In this document: positions 46,496 to 59,800 of the stretch, one piece after another
Numbering within the stretch: the first letter of the stretch is position 1
Layout: every line of letters starts with the position of its first letter
Assembly (NCBI RefSeq): GCF_052324685.1
Contig: NC_135220.1
Coordinates: 6,145,843 to 6,209,842, forward strand
Reading direction: 5' to 3'
Source: Brachyhypopomus gauderio
Taxonomy: Eukaryota > Chordata > Actinopteri > Gymnotiformes > Hypopomidae
Length of the DNA stretch: 64,000 bases
The notes under the pieces: generated by a model
Seen by the model: only the letters and a program-made list of their open reading frames with translations
Database searches by the model: none
Told to the model about the DNA's origin: nothing
Position numbers and translations under genes: made by a program

Positions 46496-49400
46496 ATGAG
46501 TTTTTTCCCCAGGAGAACCGACCAGCCTAGGCCTAGGCAGGAACAGAACCACTTCATATACACACCAGGTTTTACCACTCATGGTGAGAAAAATACATTT
46601 TCATATATACTGTACATAATTTTATACTTCTATGTAAGACAGTATATTAATTCTTATGAGTATGGATTTCCATAGGCTTATTCATAATAATTAAAAGTTA
46701 AATATGTATACACATTTATATAGTAGGTTTCTAAGGTTCAGAAAAATAACCTGTATATTTATTCTACAGATGACTGTCAAGCTCTTTATTTCATGTGTAC
46801 AGGATAATATAATTAATGGAGCATGGGTTATTTCTTTGATTTCTTTGACTCAGCACAATTTTCATAAATCCCACCATGTTAACATTGTCCATGTGGCCAT
46901 GGAAAAAGCAAATAAAAATAAACATTTTTAAAAAGAAACAGATTTCTAACATGACCTCACAAATTCTTAAGCATTCTCCCCACATTCTAATGACATCACA
47001 TGGCACCATAGCCCTTGTTATAATCACTTGTTCATTGGGAAACACTTACAAGGCATTTGAGCCTCACTGAGAGGCGTGCTGGGTTTCACTTTACCTGCTG
47101 TGGGATTTTCAGGTGTGCCCTACAACCCCCAAGCGACAGTGATCCACACGGATCCCTGTGGACCAGCACCCTTCCCTCACGGAAGTACGGCGGGACCCTC
47201 AGATGTCGGCTATGTTAACATGCCTGTAGAAGGACCACTCCTCACTGGTACTGTGTAACACTGAAGATTACATGCGTATTCAACAAACCAAATAACCATG
47301 CATGATGAAGTATTTATTACATTTGTTTGTAAGGTCTGGCAGAGGTGCAGAACCATCAGCTTTCTGCACATGACCTGACCAGTAAAACATCAGTTTTATC
47401 AGAAAATATGACATCACATATTCTTCAACATTGTAATGAATTCACATGGCACTGTAGCCCTTCTTATAAACCTGATGATCTTAACAGTACATGCTCATGC
47501 TTCCTCTGTGCCCTGCGTTGGTGTTTTGCATTTAGGCCCTGACATGGAGAGGCAGAGACACCTTGCTCAGCCCCATGTTCAAGGCAAGGTTCTGAGGCAG
47601 ATGGATCCAGTCTACCTCCAGCCTGCTGGTGGGTTCTTCATCGATAACTGTCTTCTTTCATATAGACATTGATAAGATATTTTTACTAGGCACGCGGACT
47701 GTTTTTACAAACATTTGTGAATGGGTCACTCTCAGGAGCTCAGTGAATTCCAGCGTGGAACTGTGACAGTATGCCACCTGTGCAATAAATCCAGTCGTGA
47801 AATTTCCTCGCTCCTAAAATTCGACAGTCAGCTGTATTATAAGGAAATGGAAGTGTTTGCGATTAACAGCAACTCAGCCACTTGCTTGAATCATATTTCA
47901 GTGGCACTTTCAGATAAAGAAACATATGCAACGTAGTACTAAGGCACTGAGAAATGTTATGGTGAGGTCATTTCTGCTAATGGCCTTATTCGCCCATGCA
48001 GGTGAAGTTGGCTCCAGCAGGTGTCCCCCACTGCCTGTGCTCACTTCACGCACGACAGTCACCTCGTCAGGACTGATGAGGCCTTCTCCACCCACCTTCA
48101 CAAGGTTGCCTCCACTCCCCAAACCTGCTGGCCGAGAGCCTCTCCGTGCCTTCAGGCCTGCCAAAGGTGAGCTCACTCTTTTGCTCTCCTGGAAATGGCA
48201 TCCAAACCGTTTGTTGCAGCAACAAAAAAAGTAAAAAAAAAATATTTAAAAAGTAAAAACTGCTTTGAAAACCCTATAGGGGAGACCGGGTATGGTTGTA
48301 ACATGGGGAGAGTTGTAACACCATCAGTTCACTCATCTGCTAGGCGGTTGTGTTTAGTATAAGGTGATAATGCTTCGAATCATTGTTATACCAGCATAGT
48401 ATAATACTAATAATACATGTATATGGATTACAGATGTCATTTATCACTATTTTAGTACACCCCCAAACAATCTAAACAAAACATTGTCATGCTGCTTTGC
48501 TGGCTTCTGATACCTCATCTGGACTGCTGCTAAAGCATATATCTATTAATCTTTGTAATCTATATAACATGGCTTCTTTAAGTATTGGGTATCACCTGGC
48601 CAGCGTCAAGCAGCAGCAGTCTGTGTGATATAAGGAGTTTGTGCTTTGTACCTACTTCTGTTGGCAAGGGCAATGTGAGCTTACAAGCAAGACTAGATTT
48701 GAAAGTTTTATTGCAGTCAGTTGATTGTGCCAGCACCCCACTCCCCAGGCCTGCGCTGTTCCGATCCAGAGCTTTCCAGAGCTCTCCCATAGCCACTTTT
48801 GCTCCTCACTGCCATCTGCAGATTTGATTATGAATAAAAGTTTTCTTAAATGTTATTCAAATTGCTCCTATTCATTAGCACATTTCGTTTATCCACTTAA
48901 TGCTACTCTTGATATACATTTGAGCCATGCCAAAATATCGATTATCATAATCTATTATTGTTATTTAAAATGCAGTATGATCTGCAGGTCTTAATTTCAT
49001 ATGCTGGTCTGAAGATTGAACGTGTCCTCTACATTTCTGCCTGTGTTTCATGTCCAGGTTCAGTGGAGCCTCCCCAGCTCCACTCTCCAGGGTGGAAGAG
49101 AGAGAGAGTGGGGAGACTTCACCGGAGCGGCAGACATCTTCAACCCTTGCTTCCAGACATATTCGAAGCAGCTAACCCCAGTGATGCTGGCAGAGGTGAC
49201 TTATTGATGTTGGCTTTACTTTATATGTCATTGAAATACCTGTACAAAATGTAGAATTTATAATGTTGCGTAATTTGTTTTGTGTTAAAATATTGCTAAA
49301 TACGATATTTGGGAACAAGGAGATCAGTTAGTCAGAAACTTCACTCAGGTGTCAAGTGAACGGAGCTAAACTCATGATCATGGATGCCCTTTCCCATGCA

Positions 49401-52400
49401 GGTTTGCCCAAATCCAGCCGCTTGCTGTCTGGGAACCCCCCCGGGTCTTTCCTACTGCCCTCCTACCCTCTGGCCACTCTTCCGGGAGTGCAGCTCACTC
49501 CCACTCTGCATCGTAGACGACACAAGCGAGACACGAGCCCTCGGCGCAGAGACCCGAGCCCGTGGAGGGACAGTACTGGTGAGCGCATGGCTACGTTGCT
49601 AAGAACGTGCTAGGCACACACAGTGAGGCATGGCCGGTTATTTGGGTGCCCGGTTAAGTTAAGTTCGTCTTGCACTAAGCTTGTCTTGCACTTGTTCCCA
49701 CGTCAGTGGTAAAGTGATGAGCAGACCTAATTTTGTGGTGTCATACATACTACATGAATTTTATTTTAACCAAAAAATGTGCATATACTTGGATCATTTA
49801 TAGTCACCACTTGTCAAATGTACAAAATACTCATACTGATGCTCTTCATCTGACATGGTTTCACTCAGTAATGGAACAGTGTCTAGCAGAGGCGACATGT
49901 GCTAGCCATTAGCAGAGCTAGGCGGTACTGTAGTTTGGCGCTTCAGTATCTACCAGTATCAGAATTAAAATAATTTTGAATTGTGCCGAAATAATTAAAT
50001 TGAATCAAATTGTATTTAAATGTAAGACTTCATGATGCAATAAACTAAAAGAATCACAACTAAGCTAAACTAAAACTGGGTCACACATTTACTGAAGCTC
50101 TGATAAATGTCTTCCTGCTTCTGGGCTCACGGATGCCCTGCTTTCAGTTCTTCAGTACTAATTCATTGTGCTGCCATTACATGAATTGTAGCAAGATGCA
50201 TATGAGATGTTGCCGTTCTCGGTCCATCTTGCTTGAATCATATTTCAGTGGCACTTTCAGATAAAGAAACATATGCAACGTAGTACTAAGGCACTGAGAA
50301 ATGTTATGGTGAGGTAATTTCTGCTAATGGCCTTATTCGCCCATGCAGGTGAAGTTGGCTCCAGCAGGTGTCCCCCACTGCCTGTGCTCGCTTCACGCAC
50401 GACAGTCACCTCGTCAGGACTGATGAGGCCTTCTCCGCCCACATTCACAAGGTTGCCTCCACTCCCCAAACCTTCTGGCCGAGAGCCTCTCCGTGCCTTC
50501 AGGCCTGCCAAAGGTGAGCTCACTCTTTTGCTCTCCTGGAAATTGCATCCAAAATCATTTGCTGCACCAACAACAACAAAAAAAGTAAAAAAAGTATTAA
50601 AAGAGTAAAAACTGCTTTGAAAGCCCTATACTACAAACAAAAAGCCCCTGCTGATCCTCTTGTACATTGCTATGCCTGCACCCATGGACATGTTTTTCTG
50701 CACCATGAAGAAACCACTATGAAACCAGAAGTTATATTTGGGATTTTTGATGGAGTACGTGTTAATATGTATTGTGCTTTTCAGGATCTCAAGTGCAAAG
50801 CACCAGGGCAGTCCCTGCTGACGACATGTGTGAAGGAGTAGTTGGCAGAGGTTGGAATTGCTTTGCTGTTAACACTGCATTACACAACAATGTTTTATAT
50901 CTAGTTCTCCATGTTGAATAATGTTTTGCAGTCAGTTTTCAAGCTGATTTGAACCAAAGTTGAGCTGGTAGCCCTAAAAGTCCTAGTCAGTTTGTTTGGG
51001 TTCTGGTATTCCTCTCTAGATGAACTCAAACCAGGAACACCCAGGGAGGATCCCCATGAGCATCAGATTTTACAGCCCTTCTACAAACCAGACCTCGCTC
51101 TCGCTCAGAGCTTCAGACTGCTTAGCTCTGATGACTGGTAAGTCACACCTGCAAAATTCTGAAGCATTTGGCTAGGGCAGGTTAAACAGCAAGTCATTTA
51201 TGGTGTTCTGCATATATGGTATGTATGCATGTATTTAGTGAAGTTTTTTCCTCTTTGTCCCTTTTCTTGTAGCATTTTTTACTTTCAGTAGCCGATGGTT
51301 ACAGTGTGTGTCTATGTCCAATATCTTCATACAGGGAGAAGAAAATTGAAGGATTGATGTCAATCCATAGATTGGCTCGGTATCACGCTGATGTGCTTGG
51401 CAGCAGGCTTCATGATGTCTGCATTGTTCTTATTCAAGAGGTAAGCCACTATATTTGCTGACTGTGTATCTGTAAATTCAGATGGCATATCTAACTGTAA
51501 TTAGTGATTAAGGTATTTAGGCCTACATAACACATTGCAGTGGTGGATTATACTTATTAAGATGGCGGTGGCAGTGTTGGATGTGGCTGAAACGAGCTGG
51601 AACGTCGTCTTTCCTGCAGGTGCTGCACCTGTGCTCTGCAGTGTCCCGCATGGCGGTGGTGTCCTTGAGGGAGTTGTACTCCAGCCTGCAGAAAGGGATG
51701 GACCAGGAAGTGGAGGCTACAGCTAAGGTCCTCCTCCACAAAGCAGCGGAGGCCAATGGCTTCATCAGGCAGGACGTGGACACAGCTCTGGACAGCATGG
51801 TGCAGAACTGCACCCCCATTCGGAGCATGAACGCCCTTCTTGCTGGAGGACTCTGGTCAGTTAGCATGCAGTGAGCTTTAAACTGTGGCTTTCAGATAGC
51901 AACAACAGTCACAAGAAGCTAACACAACACTGATTATGGCTGCTGTTTTTACTTCTCCATTGTTCTTTCAAAATATTGCCACGACCTATATCAATATTTT
52001 TAGTTATTTATCCTCTTAAATATTTTTTTTATTGAGTTCCATCTCCGCTCTGCTGATCCAAACTGCCCTTCACACCACTTAAAGAATAGGCTAGTTAGCT
52101 AGCTCACAGAGGACATACAAACATTTTCTGTTTAAAAAATACATATATACACTAACTGTTGCAAACTAAGCCATTGAATAGAATATGATCATTTGATTGT
52201 GCACGTAGATCATACATAAGGGCATTAAGTTTCTTTATAGAAGCAAAAAGTTGTACTGTATACATTGATTGGATGGATTAATAGTTATTACCTTCTTTTT
52301 TTGAATGCCCTAATTTTTTTCCTTCTGTTTTCCTCAAAAGTCATCTGAATGCTGCAGTAAGAAAGTGTACTGCTCGGCACTTGGCTACTTTGGTAGAGAA

Positions 52401-55400
52401 GATTGGTGCAGAGCGAATTATTCCTGCAGTCTCCAAGTTGGCACAGGACTCTTCCCAAGAAACCAGGTTAGTATTGTGATCAGAACGAGAATTCTACAAA
52501 GCTTATTCAATTTCCCAGATAGTAATAGATGCTGTGAGTCATGGATCCCTCACTCTCGGTTCTCTCCTGTTTTGGGGTCTGTTCCTTGTCTCAGGCGCTT
52601 GGGCCGGCGTATGCTGCTGTTCCTGTCCTCCCACCACGACTTTGATAAGATGGTGGAAAAGTACATCCCTGCCAAAGACCTGGCAACCATCAGGGACACT
52701 GTCCTCACTCTGAAATCCAAGGTGGCGATTCATGTTTGGATACATGATGAGGATTTTTTATCCCTTTCAGCAACTATGCCCCATGTTTACTCACTAAACA
52801 AAGCTTATTCACAAAACTTCTAGGTGAAACAGACTGCAATAAAAAAACATCTAAACTGTCATGGTAGACGTATATTGTAAACAAATAATAAAGTACAGGG
52901 CAGTGCGTGACATCACACATTGTATTTACAGTAGGACATGCACAGTGGTTGAGCATGGTTCAAAATGAACCGGTTTGAAACCTTTGGGATAGAATCAAAG
53001 TATGAAGCAACATGTGGACTTCAATATCATCACTCCATGTTTTGTGGTGATTCGTACGTGTGTATTCCCAGAAGAGGACAAAGGTGTCTAGGATTCCAAG
53101 ATATAAGATGCGTCAGCCTCGTCTGGAGCAGCAAGAAGCTCCAGCCGCACAGACGGATCGGCAGAACACGCAGCGAATGAAGCGCAGCCTTAGGCACACG
53201 GTGAAGGACGTGAGCCCAGACGACGCGGCACCTCTGAAAGGTAACGGCTGACCTCGGCAAACGCTCCCCTCCTGTTTCCTGAGAACTTTACCTTACCGCT
53301 TACCTATGAACCTCCTTCTCATCAGACCTGCAGCTGAACAGTAATGTTCCAGCCCAGACTAAGACCGATGTCCTCATGGATGATTTGCCCACGAGCCCCA
53401 GCAATGCACGCACCCCCAGAAGTCCCGTCAAAAGTTTGATTCCCCCGCTTCATCCCAGCCCCACCACGGCTGTCCCTACTAAACACTTACTGCCACGACG
53501 CAGACGAGCTCCCAGCCTGATCAGAGCACGCCCGTCCCTTTCAAACAGTTCTGGTGAGTGTTGTCTGCTCTTCAGCTTCTACATGTGTGATCACTGCGCT
53601 TGCACGTAAATTGCTTTGCTGTTAACACTGCATTACACAACAATGTTTTAAATCTAGTTCTCCATGTTGAATAATGTTTTGCAGTTACAAGGATGTAACT
53701 TTTTTTGTTTCATGTAGTGAGCTTCACTTCACGTTACACTGCGGGACGTCTTCTGGGCACAGGAGGATTCGGCTCAGTGTATGCAGGAGTCCGCAAGGCT
53801 GATGGAAAACAGGTGAGCATCAGCACACAATACAAGAATGATTGTGGGACCTAATTTCTATTTTAGATTGTGATTAGAACTTTGAGCTATGAGTTTTCCC
53901 TAGAGATCCATTGTTATTCACATGGCAATCAAGTGGTCAAGTCTAATGTACCTTGACCTTTTTCCACTTTTTGAACACAAAGATCCTGATTATACAATGT
54001 GATAAGCTTGGTAATCTGTGGATGAGTATTTATCAGACTCCAGATTTATGAGTTACCCGAGAAGCTGTGGCTACCATCTGAAAGCCCTTAGATATGTTAA
54101 ATATACTGTCTGTTTTGTGTAAATAACTTCACTTCCTGTGTTTTTTATGTGACCAGATCGCCATTAAATTTGTGCCAAAGTGTCACGCAGAAAGGTTCAT
54201 CACTGTTGTAAGTCCAATACCTTTACTTATGTAATATTGCAACAATGTTTGGAACTTTTTAGATGGGTAAAACTGTAAAGGGACTATAAACGCAAAGCTG
54301 TTAATTTTCCATTCAGTGACTCACAACACGAATGGAAAACAGTTCACATTTTAGATTCAGGTTTCATCTAATGATTGGTACCAATCCAGATCCCTTTCAT
54401 GTTAACCTGCTAACCATAATTCCACTATAAAACTTCAAACCCATACTAACCAAGTCTTCCTTAATTTTAGCCCGGCAATACTCGCCGTCTCCCCTTAGAG
54501 GTGGCTTTAATGGAGATGGTGTGCAAGCCACCTCGTTGTGAGCATATTGTGGAGCTCCTAGAATGGTTTGAGTGCCACAAGTGCTTCATCTTGATTCTGG
54601 AGCGACCCGTCCCCTGCATAGACCTGTTTGACTTCTTGAACTTGCACCAACGCCAACTGCCTGAGCCACTGGCACGACGGATCATGCGTCAGGTGGTTCA
54701 GGCTGTCCTTCACTGCCATGACCGTGGAGTTCTGCATAGAGACATCAAGGGAAAGAACCTTCTGGTGAACCTGGACACCCTTGACGTCAAGTTGATCGAC
54801 TTTGGCTGTGGCGATCTGCTTAAGACCGGACCCTACAGGCACTTTAGAGGTTATTCACCATAGGAATGAAATGTGCACCTCAAGTTAAAAAATGGGATCA
54901 AATTAGAGACTATTATAAACTTTTTATTTTGTTACTGATGATTCTCTCTCGTTGTCTCAGGCACCATGGTATACAGCCCACCTGAATGGCAGGTTGACAG
55001 GACGTATGAGGGCCGTCAAGCCACCATCTGGAGTCTGGGTGTGCTCCTCTACAGTATTATCTGTGGACATCTGCCCTTTGAGAAGGTGGAGGACATTGTT
55101 GAGGCTCACCTGTGCTTCAGTGGAAACCCATCCAGAGGTGAAAAGGCAGAAGCATCTTCAAGATAACTAGAAAGTCTAAATTGCAAAATGATCATTTATG
55201 TAATTATTTAATCTGGTAATGTAATACACAACCACAGATTGATAAAATGGACTAATGAAGAATGGAGAATTGGCAATACAACATTTTGTAACCATCTTAA
55301 AATGATAAAAAGTTTTGTTCAGTCTTTTTTGTTAGTGATGGAGGTTTCTGTACAGTTCTGTCATTTATAAACTTTGAATAAGCCATTAGAACAGTCAGAT

Positions 55401-55567
55401 CAGAAGTTTCAGATGGTAATTGATTTTCTTTCTCAACTAATCCCGTTGCTACACACACAGACTGCCGCCATCTGATAACATGGTGTCTTCAAAAGGACCC
55501 TGAAAAACGTCCTGTGCTCGAGGATGTTCTTACACATGAGTGGTTTTTAGAAGGACTTCAGAACTAA
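46496..55567 (+). CDS. TOGARAM–Pim chimera, copy 4
   Basis: Exons: 46496–46583, 47113–47247, 47536–47628, 48002–48166, 49058–49195, 49402–49578, 50349–50513, 50785–50850, 51020–51137, 51335–51440, 51620–51855, 52341–52466, 52595–52721, 53072–53240, 53326–53553, 53718–53812, 54157–54207, 54471–54849, 54961–55137, 55461–55567. The frame is open, 981 residues, with the same extra VKSLIPPLHP as copy 3. It has more private changes than the others: Arg to His in the first TOG exon (ATCCATAGA), Ser to Ala in exon 11 (GAGGCCAAT), Tyr to Cys four residues after the catalytic-lysine segment begins (AAGTGTCAC), and Ala to Glu and Ala to Thr in the last exon. None hits a catalytic residue. A 128-bp deletion shortens the intron before exon 11 without touching splice sites. 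Confidence 0.7.
52731..53039. repeat. Left direct repeat flanking the Pim cassette, unit 4
   Basis: Equivalent of 12637–12945. Pairs with 55597–55933. Confidence 0.8.
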
Positions 55568-55596
55568 CTCAGGTTAGACAAGGAGTATAAATGGAA

Positions 55597-55933
55597 CATG
55601 TTTGCATACACGATGAGGATTTTTTATCCCATTCAGCCACTATGCCCCATGTTTACTCACTAAACAAAGCTTATTCACAAAACCTTTAGGTGAAACAGAC
55701 TGCAAAAAAAAAAAACCATCTAAACTGTGATGGTAGACATATATTGTAAAAAAATATTAAAGTACAGGGCAGTGCGTGGCACCATACATTGTATTTACAG
55801 TAGGGCATGTACAGTGTAGTCCCAGACCCAGTAGTTAAAGGACAGAGCATGGTTCAAAATGAACCGGCTTGAAACCTTTGGGATATAACCAAAGTATGAA
55901 GCAACATGTGGACTTCAATATCATCACTCCATG
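55597..55933. repeat. Right direct repeat flanking the Pim cassette, unit 4
   Basis: Equivalent of 15476–15809 with a longer A run, otherwise of unit-1 type (GGGATATAACC). Confidence 0.8.
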
Positions 55934-55951
55934 ATGTTGATGTGGCTTTAG

Positions 55952-57875
55952 GATCTGGGTGAGATGCCTCAGGATACACAGCTCGAGGCAGGCGCTCCAT
56001 CCCAGCTGTGGAGTCATGCGTACCTCCTCCTCAGTTTGCCAGCAGGTGAATATTTAAAATCAAACAACAACAAAAATCAAAACAACAACAAAAAAGTGCA
56101 TCCTGATTGGAACTGCTTTGATGTTTGCAATTTTGATGGTTTTGATGTTGGTTTAATTTGATTGCATTGCCTTGTTCATTTTCTGTTTCGACACTATAAC
56201 CCAATCCTTGTGTTTTCTCTCTTGTGTGTGTTCAGCAAAGACAGCAGCAGAGCACACATTCTTAGCATTGCAGACAAGACGGAGTACGTCAAGCAGCTCA
56301 AGGCCCTGCTGGGTTCAAAAGACTTCAGGGAGCGCATCAAGTGCATTGATCAGCTGGTGGTCGACTGCGAAGACAACCCATATATGGTCGTGGGCAACAT
56401 GTTCCCGGTAACTCATTTGAACTGAATAGATTTTTAATGTTTTCAGCAGCTTTCAGAAGTGATCTGTATAGGGGGTCATACGTTGGAGAACATTAAATGC
56501 TGGCACATTTTAAATGCTGGCACATCACACTGCTCAGATGTGCCAGCACTGCTCAGAGACAACCTGGCCCAAGTGGTCTAGATCTTAGTCCCAGCTATAG
56601 TGGACAATCACCTCAACTCCAAGAATAACGCCATCTACATGGCAACAATAGGTGCCATTCAAGCTCTCATCAATAACCTTGGTGGGTTCATTTCTCTCTT
56701 CACAAAACATCTTGAAGAACACATGCCACTGGGCTTTAGAAAAACAACAACAACAATGATTGTGTTCTGTTTTACCTTTGGGGAAAAGGTTCACACAAAT
56801 CGGTAAAAGAATGTTCCTGCTCTTTGGCTAGATGTTTGTGGTGCAGATCAAATGGAAATTTCCTTTCATATTAAGGCACAGTCCAATATAAAGAGAAAAA
56901 AAAAGACTGACAGGAGATCTTGCGTTATCTGACAGCAGATTGTTAAATAATGGAGTTTACAGTGGATGTGCTTAGGCTCTTTTGTTCTGCCTAATATGCA
57001 CTCAAATAATTATGCATATGTGTTCCAAATGACCATTTGCAAACAGAGCTTTGTTCTCCTATCAGATACTGTTCATATATATTTAGTTAAAGTGTAACAT
57101 TTTATGTGAATAATTAGTTGTTTTGATAAAGCAGGACACGTTTCTAAAAAGAATTACCATACTGTAAATATTGCTGAACTTGACCAACACTGTCCTTGAT
57201 CTATCTTTTTTCAGATAACACTACTTCTTCAACTGTTTTGCACAAAGGCTCGATTTCTCAGTGGAAAAGCTAAAGTGGATCTTGTTGATAAAGTTGCAGG
57301 TAAGTATACAATATACAGTGTCTAATCTTTTGTGGTTGTGTATACAGAAATATTCTACAAATTCAAATACATTTATCAAAAAACAATTATTTCAGAAAGT
57401 CATTCCACTGATATGCTAAGAGATGCCAGAGATAAAAAAAAAGATAAAAGATTTACCAGAAATACTATAATTCCTATATTTATTAATAATATTTATAATA
57501 TTGATAATAATCATTCCAGAGAGTTACCATAGTTACCAAATACTGTCACTTTAATTGAATTAAATCTTTCTAGGTTAAGAAAATGCTTCTGCAATAACCC
57601 AGTACTTTCCAGGGTTGATTTATTTATCTTGTTCTTTTTATAGAGCTGGTTAGGGAACTCTACCCCTGCAAGCCACAACTGGTTGAGCAGAAGGTGCTTC
57701 CTCTGCTCTGGTACCTCCTGGGGACCTCCAGCAACAGTGGTACAGTCCACGGGAGGGGTGGAAGCGTAAGGGGGGCCACTGTCCACCTATGCCAAGCCGC
57801 AAGAGCCTAAACGAGTTTGTGAAGAACCTCTCGATCAACTGAGAGCTGCCAGCCAGACCTCCAGACCAAAATAAA
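55952..57875 (+). pseudogene. Decayed TOGARAM 3' exons, unit 4
   Basis: Same lesions, with the TAG at 56579–56581 and AATAAA at 57870–57875. The intron before the second remnant differs slightly (GATTGCATTGCCTTG). The second remnant itself, from 56236, is intact. Confidence 0.8.
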
Positions 57876-58506
57876 CCCCAACATGGTTTCTACTTGAAGA
57901 TGGAGATGTTTGTGCATTTCTTATTGTGCCTGCACTTTAAATGAAAGAGAGAGGAAGAAAGTCAAATTAGCAGAAAGCTAAATCATTCAACTCAGAAGTC
58001 CTTTTAAATAAGGAGCACAGATTTTAGCGAATCACATCAGGTTTAACATGCCTAGGAGCTCTGCTCTTTTTGCACTTTGAAATACTAACACTTATCATGA
58101 TAACTGTTGTCATGGTGACTATAGATATATATTGTTCTATGATTGTTATTTTCTGTTGACATATCTATCATATATATGACCTCAGTGACCCCTTGTCTCA
58201 TGCCGCTGTTTGCGTTCCGGCATTGTTTGATTTACAAATTAAGCACTGTATAGCTAATAAGTGTAATGGCAGATTTTGCAGACCGGCCTCAGGGAGGACT
58301 TCAGCACAACACTAAGTGCTTGTGGGTTATATTGAACATTTGTTCTTGCTTTTTGTGTTTGTTTTTGGGACTTTTGTGAGGGAAATTAAATGACAGTAAT
58401 ATTAGCTAAAGCATTTAAATCAACTCCAAACACTCAAATAATAAGAGAGATTTCCCACATCCTGTGTGTGTGCCCGCTAATGACACTATATGCAAGAGGA
58501 CGTGCT

Positions 58507-58811
58507 GATGCTCCTACCTGAGGCTCACCATCTACACCAAAGAGACTGTGACTACTTGGCCGGGGAACAAGGACCTTAAACATTATCTGTAGAACCATCC
58601 TGCGCACCACGGACTTGTGCTAACGGGCCGCCCAATGGAGGATGGGTTCCCTTTTGAGTCTTGGTCCTCCCAAGGTTTCTTCCTAATCCCCACCACCATA
58701 GGGAGTTTTTCCTTGCCACTGTCGCCTTGGCTTGCTCATTAGGGACCCATACGATTGTAAAGCTGCTTTGTGACATGTACTGTGAAAGCTATATAAATAA
58801 ATTTGACTTTG
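58507..58811 (+). mobile_element. SINE/LINE-tail-like repeat, unit 4
   Basis: Same insertion, with ACCACGGACTT as in unit 3. Confidence 0.6.
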
Positions 58812-59320
58812 ACTATACAACAAAAATAACTTCTATGTTTAATTTACAGTAGAACTATAATCCACATACTTCTTTGAATGGTGTATTTTTAGGCACACTG
58901 AAACAGCATATATAATTTACTATAGCTATAAATTATTATACATCTAAGCATTCCTGCTTTTAACCTAGTAATGGTGATTATGTGTATAATTTTATGCAAT
59001 GTATGATTTTTTAAAAATAGTTTGTCACTTGTACTACATCCCTATCCCACTAGTGGGCAGTATTTGACAGTGAGTTGTGTTGAGACCAGAGTGAGACCGT
59101 ATGTACTCTCGGAGGGCCTAAAAATATTCTTAAAACATAAATATATATAAAATAATTTATCCAAATTTATTTTATCTACTTACAGTTTGGCAATCGACAT
59201 CTAAACAATGACAAAAATATAAGGAAATACATTATTCAACCGTGTCTATTCAATCTGTGTTGGAAGGTGAGGGGTTAAGTGGAAGCCTGTGAGCCTGTGT
59301 CTCCCCCTATCAGGACTGTG

Positions 59321-59490
59321 ATGCCCGCTGTTCGTTTACAGACAGCAAAATTGACCAATCATGTCTTCCCTCTTAGTGGGCGGGCTTAACTGTATGATAA
59401 TTTCCGCCCGCTGTTGAAACGCAGCTGTCGTTAGCGTACCACCGCTAGCTAGTTTCAATTCATTCCTTTGATGTATATATATAATATATA
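59321..59490 (+). promoter_or_regulatory. Putative promoter of the unit 5 gene
   Basis: Same CCAAT and GGGCGGG pair as in units 2–4, so the damage in this unit is in an exon and introns rather than in the promoter-like region. Confidence 0.5.
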
Positions 59491-59800
59491 CGGTCTCTGG
59501 TATGAACCCTTTGGGTACAAGCCAGGCGGCATCAGGTTATTGTAGCAGTCTGGCTGATTTGGTGTTTTGGTTAGAAAAACTGGAAATTGTGATATCACGT
59601 GCTACTCAACTTTGGAATGTTTGGTTTAGAATGTTTGGTTGGGAAGGTGGAATGTTTGGATTCAGTTTTGATGCTGAAAAGCTCAGAACAAGTCGAAAGA
59701 CATTTTGCTCTGTGAATTACAATACATACAAATCTAACAAATCTTTCTATTTCTTCTATATCTTTCTGTCTTTCTATTCTTTCTATTTTTCAGGTGGAGA

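Larger units (their letters stand above)
45871..59175 (+). repeat. Tandem unit 4 (13.31 kb)
   Basis: Head-to-tail copy. It is shorter because of a 128-bp deletion in intron 10 (junction at about 51473), and it carries the 30-nt linker segment also present in unit 3. Smaller differences include a 3-bp loss in the intron before the large kinase exon and longer A runs. Confidence 0.9.
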
